From assembly GCA_013400975.1 (NCBI GenBank), contig WBMZ01011743.1, forward strand, positions 1 to 64,000: a stretch of DNA of 64,000 bases, read 5' to 3'. The translations under genes and the position numbers were made by a program. The notes under the pieces are model-generated. The model was not told the origin of the DNA and did no database searches. It was given only the letters and a program-made list of their open reading frames with translations. This DNA comes from Atrichornis clamosus (taxonomy: Eukaryota > Chordata > Aves > Passeriformes > Menuridae). This document shows positions 45,650 through 56,834 of the stretch, piece by piece (the first letter of the stretch is position 1; each line of letters begins with the position of its first letter).

Positions 45650-46920
45650 GTGCCACTCTTTTTTTTACGGAGCTGCAGAAGTGTCTGTAATGAGAGATTA
45701 AAACAGTAGCCGTGCCCTTTGATTTATTTTTGAAATTCTCGTGTCTCCACGCGTGTAAATACCCCGAGCCGCCCGGCTGCGGGCCGGGATGAATAACACG
45801 GAGCAATATATTAACGAGGGAGAACGCCAACCGCCGGAAGGATGGAGAAGGGAAAATGCATTTGCTGGGTGCTAAGTTATTGGGCCTTTCGAGGCAGGGG
45901 AGGGGAAGGCTGAGGGGGGGGGGCTCATTCCTGCCTTCCCCCCGCTGATAAATCAGCAGCCTCGTGGTGCTGGCGCCTGCATAAAATATGCCAGGTCCCT
46001 CTCCCGGGCCAGCACGCGGCTCGGGAACGAGGCGCTCCGCTCGCCACGCACGCTGACTGCAAATCGCGTGGGTTATCAGACGCCGCCATAAAAACCCCCT
46101 CTCTTCCCCCAGCTGATTATGAACCTCATGCATAGCAAATGACGGAGCGGGAGCGCCGGCGGCGCCCGCCGCCGAGGTACAAAAATAAAATATTTACAGA
46201 CTGACAGGCTAATGGACACTTTCCCAAAGAGCCGTTCGAAAGAAGTAGTAAATGGGCCCGTGCTGATGCAGGGCAGCGGGCCCGGTCAGGGATCAAGACA
46301 CACGGCACCATATCGGATAACATCTAATTGGCAGGTCACATCCAAATGAGTGTAGTCATGCATCATCCGGAAGGCTTTCTGCTGCTTATAAAGACACTTG
46401 TAAACAATTCAGCCGCTGAACATGGCAATAATATGTTGATCCGGCATGTAATGAGGTGTTCCTGGAATCAATAAACTAGTCATGAAGAGCAGGGAGCAAG
46501 GTCAGCGCCTGCCTTTTTGATGACCTTTGCTGGCTGGTGAGGACATCATATACTCTGAAGAGGACTTTTCTCATATTGCAGAAGGCGCCGAGTGTCAGAA
46601 CTTCCATTCGCAGCAAGCAAATGAACAGCCGGGCTCTGCATGCTAATGAAGTCCAGGCTATTTTCCACCTTTTCATCTGCACATTATGCTCTTGACTTTG
46701 GAGAAGGTGGGAATTAGGTTGGACCCTCGTGTCAGACTGCCTGATGGCTCGGCTCCGGAAAACTGGTAATTGAAGCTGATGACTGATGCGGAGGAGGCCT
46801 GAATTTGGAAATAAACAGTTTCAAGCACTGCATGTCATTTCTAGAGAGACTGCTGAGTGAATGGAAATGAGCTCCGTTTCGCCGATCTAATGCAGTTTCT
46901 CAGCAGGAAAAACACCGTCT
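45650..46920. other. Strong candidate conserved non-coding cluster
   Basis: More than 1.2 kb of unique sequence lacks simple repeats and is rich in developmental-factor words. Examples are TGATTTATTTTTGAAATTC, AATATATTAACGAGG, ACATCTAATTGGCAG, CCAAATGAG, GCATGCTAATGAAG, GGTAATTGAAGC and CAGGTCACATCC. The portion 46310-46910 is the most uniform in the window and resembles deeply conserved enhancers. Open frames here are incidental. Confidence 0.5.
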
Positions 46921-47540
46921 TTGAGACAACAATGCCAATCAGTGAGATTTAAATGTCCTGGCGATAATGTAAGGAATAGCACCTGCCTCCACAAACAGCA
47001 CTTAGGGAAATGCTGCCCCACGCCGGGGCCTGCGACTCAGCTCCAGCCCCCAGCACCAGTCCTGGAGGAGCCGGGAGTCTGCGAAGGCCAGCGCTGGGCA
47101 GGGCACAGCTCTCGCTGTGCTCGGTTCTTGCTACGGAAGAACCACCAGCGGCACCGGGGAGTGCGGCCTCGAGGAGTCCCTGACCAAACACGCTGCTCTC
47201 CGTGCTGCAGCTGCCCCGCTGAACTGCTCCTCCCCAGCACACCGAGCAGGACCCCTGCCGGCCTCGGCCCCCGCTGCTGCTCCCCTGAGCTCGCGTCAGC
47301 CCGGCCACCAGCCCCACAGGGATTAAAACATGGCGTTCCTAGACAAGGCACCCCAAGGCCAGTGTTTTCAGCCTTGACTCTGAACGTTCTGTCATCAGCT
47401 GTAGGGAAACGACGCTACAAATGTTGTAAACCCTCTCAGAGTCCTGCCTGGTGATTGGAACTGAGCAGAGGCCCTTGTGTGCTGGGGCAGAGGCAGCCCA
47501 GTAGCCTCGCTGAGGTTTCCAGGGCTTGGAAGTGTTTTCG

Positions 47541-47725
47541 TTCGGACACAGAACCTGAGAATGATTTGAGTTGCAAGGACCTTAAAGTCCATCTTGTTCC
47601 CCCCCCTGCCACGGGCAGGGACACCTTCCACTATCCCACGTTGCTCCAAGCCCCATCCAAGCCGGCCTTGGACGCTCCCAGGACTGGGGCAGCCACAGCT
47701 TCTCCGGGCACCCTGTGCCCCCTGC
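47541..47725 (-). mobile_element. CR1 LINE 3' tail
   Basis: Read on the plus strand it is the reverse complement of a CR1 tail: TTGCAAGGACCTTAAAGTCC, then CCCTGCCACGGGCAGGGACA, CTTCCACTATCCCACGTTG, and CCAAGCCCCATCCAAGCCGG. The element is therefore on the minus strand and truncated. Confidence 0.88.
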
Positions 47726-47969
47726 GGGTGCCCCCAGGCACAGGCAGGACGGGGTCTCTCCTGCTCCCTGTTTCCCCCCCAGGCACACGCTGACAGATCG
47801 TGTTGGCAGTGCAAGGCGGGCTGTGCTGTGGGCAGGGGCTCCCCAGAACCCCCTCGTCCCCCCAGCCAGAGGCCAGTGGGCTCAACACCCCCTGGGCGGC
47901 CGTGTCCCGCTCCCCGCTGCCGAAAGCCGCGGGCTGTCCCTCGGAGGTGGCTGCGTCAGGAGCGAGGCT

Positions 47970-48330
47970 GTTTGTGTAATAGTTTGCAACCCTTCAACAT
48001 GAAAGGATGGAGACGGATGCGAGTTATTATTATGAAAATGAACCGAGCAACAGACAAAAATATTCAGGAGATGTAATCTGCGTCCCTACAATGCGCTCGC
48101 GGAGAAGAGCACTTGGCAGACAGGAGAGTCGCCGTCAGATACATTGCCTTTTGTTAAATTGCTTTTGCTCTGACAATGCCTTTTAAAACCACATGCAATC
48201 TTAATTTAAAATACCCAGTACCTCAAGGTATAGGGGCCCAGTGCTGGTCTCCAGCTTGGGATTTGTCCAAAACAATTCCCTGAGCTTAATACCACTATTC
48301 CTCATTTTAATCACACAACAAACGTGGGAG
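47970..48330. other. Probable conserved non-coding element
   Basis: The sequence is AT-rich and unique with GAGTTATTATTATG, AAAAATATTCAGG, TTGTTAAATTGC and ATCTTAATTTAAAAT. A CR1 tail lies just to the left. It shows no coding potential. Confidence 0.4.
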
Positions 48331-48999
48331 CCTGAATTCGCTTCCAAGAAACTGTGGACCTGACCCAAACATCACTAAAAATCAATGGAGCAAGCATTGA
48401 TTCCCCTGCCTGCCACCTCACTGTTGCCCAAATCTCTGGAGGGTTTGCCCAAGGGAGGCCCTCTCCCTGAGGGGCAGCTCTGGCATGTGCAATGGGTGGA
48501 AAGCAAAATTCAGCCTTTTTACTTTTTCATCCTTGTAGAAAGTGCTTAATGCTGAGGAAATGCTGAATGTGGCAGGGCAAGACACTTTTGCATTTTTATT
48601 TTCCAGAGACAGAGTGATGGAAGAAAATCCCAAACAAACCAAGCAGCACTTCCAGGTTGCCAGTCCCTGTTCCCGCCCTGGCAGGCTGTGTGTTGTTCCC
48701 AGCTGCTCCCCAACACGAGGCCTCCAAGGACTGAGGGCTTGGTTGCGGGTGCCAGCTCTGCACCCCTTTGCTCAGCACTCCGTGGAATACCCCAGACTCC
48801 CTCGGGTGCCACATTTCCCCTCTGCCCACAGGAACCCATGAGACCCTCAAAGTGTGTGGTGCCATCCCCAGGTCATCCGTGAGGAAGGGCAGTTTATGTC
48901 CAGGCACGACGCTGGCTTTGGGTCACCCCATCCATCAGCGCTCCCCCCAGCCTCCCAGCTCCATGGATAACCTCCTTCCCTATGCTAATTCCCTCAGAA

Positions 49000-49350
49000 C
49001 ATTATGCAGACTGTTTATATTTCTGTACAGCCAGAACAGGCTGCTGACACAAATCAGCCATTAGCCATTCACACTGAGGAGTCTCCGCTAATTGTGCAGA
49101 ATGTAATTAGTGATTATGTAATATCTAAGCTCTTGCAACTGTCATTAATGTCCACTATTCACCAGAGATAGTTCTTACTGAATTAGGGAATGATTACTGC
49201 ATGCTAAATCTACTTAATCCTAAATATGCTAATTAACACCGCCTGCACTTTAGACAGTGGTTAAAAGCACTAGTAACCTCAAAAAAGGCTGTGATACACC
49301 AGAACCCAAATTGCTTGCGATGGGTTTTCCCTCAAAAGGTAAATTTGTTT
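49000..49350. other. Probable conserved non-coding element rich in TAAT cores
   Basis: Over about 350 bp there are many homeodomain cores: CGCTAATTGTGC, ATGTAATTAGTGATTATG, GTCATTAATGTCC, GAATTAGGG, GCTAATTAACACC. It also has TGTTTATAT, a forkhead-like word. It is repeat-free and lies immediately left of the minisatellite that contains the assembly gap. Confidence 0.48.
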
Positions 49351-49462
49351 AATTAAATGCTGTAGTAAACTGTTGGGTACAGCTCTTGATTAGTGCAGCC
49401 CAAGCAGGGGCCTTCTGGAATGATCTGGTGAGGTGCCACTGCAGGGCAGCGATGCTCCTGCA

Positions 49463-50060
49463 GCATCCCGGGCCTCCTGCAGCCTCCCATCCTCATCCTC
49501 CTGCAGCATCCCAGGCCTCCTGCAGCCTCCCGGCCCTCATCCTCCTGCAGCATCCGCGCCCNNNNNNNNNNNNNNNNNNNNNNNNNNNNNNNNNNNNNNN
49601 NNNNNNNNNNNNNNNNNNNNNNNNNNNNNNNNNNNNNNNNNNNNNNNNNNNNNNNNNNNNNNNNNNNNNNNNNNNNNNNNNNNNNNNNNNNNNNNNNNNN
49701 NNNNNNNNNNNNNNNNNNNNNNNNNNNNNNNNNNNNNNNNNNNNNNNNNNNNNNNNNNNNNNNNNNNNNNNNNNNNNNNNNNNNNNNNNNNNNNNNNNNN
49801 NNNNNNNNNNNNNNNNNNNNNNNNNNNNNNNNNNNNNNNNNNNNNNNNNNNNNNNNNNNNNNNNNNNNNNNNNNNNNNNNNNNNNNNNNNNNNNNNNNNN
49901 NNNNNNNNNNNNNNNNNNNNNNNNNNNNNNNNNNNNNNNNNNNNNNNNNNNNNNNNNNNNNNNNNNNNNNNNNNNNNNNNNNNNNNNNNNNNNAGCCCTC
50001 ATCGCAGCATCCCGGGCCTCCTGCAGCATCCCAGCCCTCATCCTCCTGCAGCATCCCGAG
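49463..50060. repeat. Minisatellite (unit about 43-46 bp) spanning an assembly gap
   Basis: Diverged units beginning GCATCCCGGGCCTCCTGCAG and ending CTCATCCTCCTGCA occur on both sides of the gap (about two and a half units left, one and a half right). The gap is evidently unresolved repeat, so true array length is unknown. Each unit contains CTCCTGCAG sub-motifs, giving open frames on both strands that are not genes. Confidence 0.93.
49562..49993. other. Assembly gap (432 N)
   Basis: A run of 432 undetermined bases sits within the minisatellite. Its size may be an estimate. Confidence 1.
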
Positions 50061-53039
50061 CCAGGCGCAGCCCTGCCCACACATGTGCCAGTACTCCCCA
50101 ACAGGCCCGAGATGAGCAGAGCCCAATATAAAACAGTTTTCCAAAGGCTCCCCCTCCAGGATTAACCACCCTATTCCTTAGGTCATAAACAACAATATTC
50201 CTACAGGCGGATACAGGAGCTTCCCTCAATAAATTCTGGCTTAAATCTTAATTTTAAGATTGATAGTGTAATTCTAAGATTGATTGTGTAGAACAGACTT
50301 CAGATATTAAATGCTAAAGGAATGGGATAAATAGAGCAATTGTACTGGTTTGAAAGGCCCCTTTCCAAGGCCTGGGGTGTTTAATGTATTCTGAGTTTCT
50401 GTGGAAAAAAAAAGATATGGCTGTCACGAACCCCAGGATAACAGCAGCCTGTGATTTACAAAGATTCCTCCTGCTTATATATTTTAGATAAATAACACCC
50501 CTGCGTGTGTCTCTGCGCTCATTCATAACCAAAGCTGCCCAGGCTGCACAAAGGGTTTGCGCAGGAACGTTTAGGATCAGCTCAGCGAAACGGGATAACT
50601 CACGGAGCAGACACCAAATAAGTCACGGCGTGACAAACCCGGGAGTGCCCTGGGCAGGGACTCGGAGCACAGGCACCCCCAGGGCCGGGGAGGGCTCCAC
50701 ACGGGGACAGGTGCACACACCGTGCCCAGCACGGCCGAGGGACAGCCTGCCTGTCACCACGATCACCGCCACGGAAATGAAAGAATTAGCCACACAATAA
50801 ACCCCTAATTGCCTGGCAACAGCGTTTAGGCCCCATTAGGTAGATTTGTAACTGCCTCCAGAGAAATAAACTCCTGTGTCATTAGATAACAAGGAAAGAA
50901 ATAGGTTATTTCCTTTTTTGAAAGGTATGAAAGCTTCCAATTGCCTGATGTACGCGCTCAGTAGATTATTTTCTGTCATCTCAGTTAATTGAATTTTACC
51001 CATTGCTCTCAGAATTACTCCCTTTCGTGTAAGGTTACAAAGTTCAGAGGAGTCATATTTTTGAACCTCGTCCATTTATCGCAGGAGCCGACTCCCGCTG
51101 CACCAAGTGCGCCAGGAAAAGGGAGCAGCAGCAAACTGGGCAAGGATCGCTTCAGCATGCGGGCGACCTAGCGTGGGATCACGGCAAAACTCCTCTGTCC
51201 CAGCAGCCTCCAGCTGGGACACGGCCGGGAGTCACGGGAAGGAAGCGCAGGGATGCTCCGGCTCGCCTTTGAGCCCTCACCCGTCCCTGTCCATCTCTCC
51301 TGGTTCCTGCCCACCCCCGGGACACAGGCACTGAGGGGGCGTGCGCCCCAACACTGCAGCAGTGCCACGGGTGTGGGGCTGCGCACGTCCCACAGCCACG
51401 CGCGCGTGTGGGTTAATTCCAGCCCCGCTCCGGTGCTGGCTGTGTCACTCCACGTCGCTCTCCTGGTCCTCAGCAGCAACACCCGGCCCTCACTCTCAAG
51501 CAGCCCCCTCATTTCTGCCTTTCCAAAGCAAACCCTGGCAGATGTTCTTGATTTCTGAGTAAATCCAGAACATGTGTCCTTCCATTCATCACCGCTCAGG
51601 CTGCCGCTCTCAAACTTCACCACTTCCCCCCCGGCCGCTCCTGTGAAGCACCAGCATCTTCCCACCCCAGCGGTGCTGCCGTGGGGAGCTGATAACCAAA
51701 GCCAGACTTTAATGGGGAGCTCTGCTTTAATCCCGTGGGGTATCTGCTTTGCAGACAGGCACCACTGGGAAGGAAAGGGGGTGGCCTGGCCACAGAAATA
51801 TTACCGAAATAATCATCTGGTTACTCCAGAGCCGCTGGATTTTAAACCCTCCTGAAAAGCCAGCTCCATTTTCTGCTTTGGTGGAGACCAATTGCCCGCG
51901 CTGGCGCAGGAGAATAGATCAGCTCTGGTGGTGGGGCGTCACTGTCCGCTTCCCAACTATCACGGTACGGTTCCTACCAGAGCAGTTTTCTCCTCAGCCA
52001 GCCGAGTGGAACGATCCCTGAGAGCCACGGTTTGCCGCAGGAATGCGCCCGGGGTGTTCAGGCTTGGAAGAGCTCCTTTGGAGAGCTGGGTCTCCATCTG
52101 GCCTCTTCTTCAGCCGGTTTGTCAGACTACTGACGGGGCCATGAGACCCCACAGCACCTCTGGGCTCATGTGCAGGGCTGTGACCCCACACGTGCACGGG
52201 GGGGCATTCCCCCATCTGGGGAGAATGGCAGTGGGGCAGCAGGTCTGGGCTCCTGCTGGGCTGGGGCTGGTGGTCCCCAGAAGCCATCCCTGGGAGGGCT
52301 GGAAAGGCAGCACGGACACCAGGGAGCGGGAGAAAGCAGAAGGAAAGAGCAGGGCTGCGCTTTTCCATGCTGCCTTTTTGTTTTATTTGGTTTTAATTGC
52401 ACCCCAGAGCACCGTGTATTAAAGATCCCTAATTAAGGAGGGCCAGGGAGCGGGAGGGCGGGCGGTGGCGGCCGGCCCGGCTCTCCCGGTCGGAGCGGGG
52501 CGGGAGGCCGGCGCGGAGCCCCTCCGCCGGCAGAGCGGTGCATGGGGATAACCTTGTAATCTACAGAAATCTGGGAATTATGATGGATATTACATAAATC
52601 AACCCCCCTGTGTCAATAAGGAAAAAAACATTTTTAAAAGAAAAGCAGCTGATAATTAACCCTGAGAGCACGGGTTTAACCCAGATCACCTTGGGGAAGC
52701 GCCCGGACAAAGGCAGGCATTCATCCCCGGCCTTTCTCATTTAAATAACCCGGCCTTCATTGGCTCCGGAGGGATTGCTCGGGAATTGCTGAACCGGAGG
52801 TTTGCTGGGTTTTGATGTGTAGCTGCATTGATTTCCCCCTCCCTCGTTTTAATAAAAGGCATTTTACGGACCTCGAAGCGGGGCAGGGTGAGACTCCCCG
52901 CCGCTCCCGCCGGCCCGGCAGCGCAGGGGCAGGAGCTCTGCGGACACCTCCGAGCCCAGGGAGTGCAAGGACGTCTCTGAGCGGCGTCACCAGCTCGTTG
53001 CTCATTAGGAATAACCTCATTTTTATGTAGCAAATTAGG
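50061..53039. other. Gene-free stretch with two candidate regulatory elements
   Basis: No coding gene is supported. At 50770-51085 an AT-rich block contains CCCTAATTGCC, GTTAATTGAATTTTACC and CATTAGATAAC. At 52380-52760 another contains GTATTAAAGATCC, CCCTAATTAAGG, GATAATTAACCC and a short CpG-rich core (52440-52540). A near-repeat of TAAGATTGATxGTGTA occurs at about 50256-50292. The rest looks unique and ordinary. Confidence 0.42.
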
Positions 53040-53205
53040 TTTGCCCAAAGAAGCTGTGGCTGCCCCATCCCTGGGAGTGTTCCAGGCCAGGCTGGATAGG
53101 GCTTGGAGCAACCTGGTCTAGGGGAAGATGCCCCTGCCCATGGAATGAGATGAGCTTTAAGGTCCTGCCAGCCCAAACCTTTCTGGGATTCTGTACATTG
53201 ATTTT
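53040..53205 (+). mobile_element. CR1 LINE 3' tail (left arm of inverted pair)
   Basis: The text GAAGCTGTGGCTGCCCCATC, GGAGCAACCTGGTCTAGGGG, CCCCTGCCCATGGAATG and GGGATTCTGTACATT is a sense-orientation CR1 tail. It belongs to a subfamily like the minus-strand copy at 47541-47725. It ends close to an oppositely oriented copy. Confidence 0.88.
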
Positions 53206-53235
53206 GAGGCTGCCTTTTTGCTTTTTTTTTTTTGC

Positions 53236-53640
53236 GCAGGAGCCCATAGGATCATTTAGGTTGGAAAAGCCCTCAAAGATTAAGTTCCACTGTTCCCTCA
53301 GCACTGCCAAGGCCACCACTAACTCATGTCCCCAGGTGCCACATCCAAGCATCTGTGAAATCGCTCAAGGCACGGTGACTCCACCACTGCTCTGAGCAGC
53401 CTGTTCCAACGTCTGGCACCCCTTAGGGGGAAAATACTTGTCCTAATATCCCATCTAAATCTCTCCTGCTGCACCATCAATCGATGGCCTCAATTTTAAA
53501 AATCCTACTGTATCTCCTCGGTTCCTGGCACCCAGCAAGCCTGCCAGCCCCTCACAGTGGTCGGATCAGGCCCCAGGGAAGCTTCTCCAGGCTGGATCCT
53601 GCTACCCCACCCTAACGCTCCTTGCTTTTTCTGCATCCGT
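53236..53640 (-). mobile_element. CR1 LINE 3' portion (right arm of inverted pair)
   Basis: On the plus strand it begins ATAGGATCATTTAGGTTGGAA and continues AGCACTGCCAAGGCCACCAC, CCAGGTGCCACATCCAAGC, GAGCAGCCTGTTCCAACG. This is the reverse complement of a CR1 3' end. It reaches further into the element than the other copies, and the boundary near 53640 is approximate. Confidence 0.85.
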
Positions 53641-54229
53641 AATGATTCACATTGCAGCACCTGAAGAACCACGTTAAATACTCTTCTTTCCTCTCTGCAA
53701 GCCCTCTGTGCTCCCTGTTTGTGAGTGAGTGCTGGAACCCGGATAAAGTGGCAATTGCTCAGGGGAGAAGAGCTGCAGGCTGGGAGTCGAGGGACAGCTC
53801 CTGGCCTTGCTTTCTTCCCATACCTGCTGCTGGAAAACCTGGATGTTCCTGCACGTGGCTCTGCGACAGCCACACCCCAACACCTCCATCGGCGGGAGCG
53901 GCTGGCTCGGCCTTTGCCAAGGGCCTTCCCTGAGCGTGGGGCAGCGCTCCCTGTGAAGCCAGGAGCCTTTGGAGTGTCCCTCTGCGGGATGGGGACCTGG
54001 CTGTGTTTGTCAGAGGGCTGGTACGAGCAGCGCAGAGCAGGGCAGAACACAACTCCTGCCAGCAGCCGGGCGAGGGCTGTGCTGGCCAGGCAGGGCGTTG
54101 GCAAAGGGGCTGGACACCGTGGGCAGCCCCAGCCGCACGCACAGCCCTGGCTGGGAGGACACCCGACCTGCCTGCGCCGGCCGGCACTGCTCGGAGAGGG
54201 CTGCTGCCGGTGATGGACACGTCCTTATT
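53641..54229. other. GC-rich gene-free stretch
   Basis: A 163-codon open frame on the plus strand (from about 53725) and overlapping frames on the minus strand are unrecognisable. I treat them as compositional. No splice or promoter context is evident. Confidence 0.45.
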
Positions 54230-54720
54230 TGTAAGTATTTAATGTTTCTTAGGAAGCACTTCTAAAAGAAATTGGTATGTAATGACAGCACTCACTGGAA
54301 AACAGGCCGATTATAAAATGCACTAACTTATCTGGTATTCATTTGAAAAGTAAATGGATGCAAGTAAAGGTGAGAGTTCACTACCAATTCAAATATTTTG
54401 CTCTAACAGGCTCTAGCACTCCTACTTTAATTCAAGCAGAAGCACAAGTATGAATAATCAAACTGGATGATGCTCATCAAAACCTTTGTGCCTTGCACCA
54501 TTTCAAATGGTCATTGAAGCTTAATGGCAAAAAATTTACATTATTCCTTTAATTTGTATTCTGTTCCTTCCTTCTGAGTGATGTGATTGTGATTTTCTGT
54601 TGCCGGCTGTATTATTTTGATGCAAATGTTATGTGCTGCTACAGTCCAATTTCCTGCTTTGCCCTCCCCTTTTCTTCCCCCAGGAAAGAAACGACAGCTA
54701 AAATAGTTCAAAATTGGGGA
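54230..54720. other. Strong candidate conserved non-coding element
   Basis: About 490 bp of AT-rich, repeat-free sequence has no open frame. It contains GTAAGTATTTAATG, TGTAATGACAGCAC, CACCATTTCAAATGG, a perfect octamer ATGCAAAT (54620-54627) and CTTTAATTTG. It resembles enhancer-type conserved elements. Confidence 0.47.
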
Positions 54721-54853
54721 GGGATTTTGAAATAGTTCCTTAACTACCGCTCCTAATTAAAGCAAACAATGCAGGGTCTTGAAGCACCCTGAAAAGCTGA
54801 AAATTAATTATTAGCTGAAGGGGGAGGGAAGTGGCTTTGCTCCCTGGACCTTC

Positions 54854-54896
54854 AAAAAAAAAAAAAAAAAAAANNNAAAAAAAAAAAAAAAAAAAA
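54854..54896. repeat. Poly(A) tract with three undetermined bases
   Basis: A homopolymer of about 40 A contains NNN at 54874-54876, indicating unresolved length. I see no retrotransposon body upstream, so it is not clearly a retroposed tail. Confidence 0.9.
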
Positions 54897-55074
54897 GAAA
54901 AGGAGAGAAAAAAGTGAGGGATCCCAATTCTGCCTACAAAAGAATTAGAAAAGAAAATTTGTAATTCAGTTAAAAACTCCTTTTGCTGGCACATAATCAC
55001 CTAGGGATGAATGCTTTATTGAGAGGCATGGGGCTGCAAACCAAAGCCTTGCAAACAGGAGGCCCCCGGGGTGC

Positions 55075-55290
55075 TCCCTGCACGTAATATATGCACCGAC
55101 TAATTTATTGCGCTGTGACTAATTTCCATTCCTTGTGCTTGGAGTTGCCTCGCTAATTACAGGGATGTTTTCTTAACTTGGGTAATTGCGCTGCCCGCGC
55201 GCGCGCCCCACGCCGGCTTTGATGCGCCCCCACGGGGCGGCCGCGCGGGGCGCCGCCCTAATTAGATTGGCTGCCTTAATTAGGGGAGAC
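55075..55290. other. Candidate regulatory element with inverted TAATTA sites
   Basis: AT-rich text with repeated TAATT cores (GACTAATTTATTG, GACTAATTTCC, CTCGCTAATTACAGG) meets a CpG-rich core. Across the join is a perfect 9-bp inverted repeat, CCCTAATTA (55256-55264) and TAATTAGGG (55277-55285), separated by 12 bp holding an ATTGG (CCAAT) core. The arrangement suits a pair of homeodomain proteins. Confidence 0.42.
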
Positions 55291-56834
55291 GTGGGGGTGC
55301 CTGGGGGTGGCGGCACCCAGCTCCCTGCGACGCAGGCACAAGGCTGCCCGGAGCAGCGGGGTGACGCCAACCCCGAGGCGGGCTCCTCCAGGACGTACCA
55401 AAACCAAAGGTCCCCCTGAGCGTCCTGGGGGCATCTCTGCCATCAGCCATCCCACTCCCCCCAGAGCGACCACGCAGAGCCCGGCTCTGGCCAGGAGCAT
55501 CCCTAGAAGCTCAGGCGAGGTGACGGCCCCGCGTGCCCGCGTCACCGCGGCGCTCGACGCCCGCTCGGCCCATCTCCGGATCTGCTGCCTTGCCTCGATC
55601 CGTGCCCGCCACTCGTGCGGGCACAGTTATTACACGGAGAGCCACTTCCTTGAGGTAATTTCAGCACTCACCCCTAATAAAGAAGGTTTCTTTGGAAGGG
55701 CCCTCGGTGAAACGGGCTCAGCGCTACTTCCTGCGCGGCGCGGGTCAATTGGAGTCTGCTCCGTCCTCTCTCCAGCCCAACAATTGCTTTTCACCCACTG
55801 AAGAGCGGAGCAGCAGCAGCCCGGAACACCCAGGCAGGGGCGGCCTTGAACACTCACCTCAATAAAAGCTTGACATCTGAAATCCTGCTGCTTTACTCCT
55901 CCCTTAGCAAAGGCTTGGTGAAGATTCCAGAAAATTAATGTCATATCAATAAAACACTCATTGCCTGGCAGGGAGGGCCTGAGCGAACAGGACGAAGACC
56001 TCTTGCCCTTCCCGGGGGTACCACACCTCAGTGCCAGGTTCCCTGCAGAGCGGTGGCCATGGGAATCACATGGGAAGCATCGCTTCCAGCCGGGATGTGC
56101 ACCTCTCTGCAGGACCAGGCCACGGCCACGCCCCACACATCCCGCAGGACCTTGGCAGGGAGGTGCCAGGGAGAGGCCATCCAGCCTGGGCAGCATGGAG
56201 AGTCCCCAGACTGTACCCAGCCTGTGGAATTCCAGCTGCGGGCCCTGACAGACCCTGCCCTTCTCCATGAGGACTTAAACCCTCGTTCAACCTGGAGATG
56301 CCCTGCTCCGTGAATTTGGGAGCCCCGGCAGCTGGAGGAAATGTAGTTGTTTTCTTTTTACATTCAAATAAACAAACAGTTCAGCTCCTGTTTAAAGGCT
56401 GGGCTGTGACAGAGACAACTGAGAAAAGGAGAAATTCAGTGTCTCTGCCACAAAATGAATTGACACCGACACCCGGGTAGGAATCCCACACACGAGATTC
56501 TCTGCCCAGCCAGGCCCCGGCTGCAGCTCCCCACCAGCCCCCTTCCCAACACACGAGCAGGCTGGAGGGACCGACCCCTGGAACAGGTTTGGGCGCTTGG
56601 TTTGTTCGGCAAGACACACTTCAGGGTCCCTGCAGGCTGCTGTGCAAAGCCAGCGATTCCCAGGTGGGTTTTGGGGGCCAGGAGCCGGCGGCTGCGGGCA
56701 CGCAGAGCTCTCCACCCCGGCGGGCACCGCGGACGCGTGTGAGGTGCTCACGTGTATGGAGCATCTTCTCAGGCTCACGCTTTGCTGTGAAAGAGGAAAT
56801 AAAAAGAGTCTCCCCCCTCCAGCTGCCTTCAGCA
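55291..56834. other. Gene-free stretch, left part CpG-rich
   Basis: CpG-rich to about 55600, then ordinary. The text around 55860-55960 is AT-rich. Long open frames on both strands (164 and 212 codons) have no recognisable similarity or splice context. Confidence 0.45.

Noticed and set aside
45480..46133. 217-codon minus-strand open frame
   Set aside because: It overlaps motif-dense AT-rich non-coding sequence and resembles no protein.
49353..50165. Long open frames crossing the N run
   Set aside because: They consist mostly of undetermined bases and minisatellite sequence.
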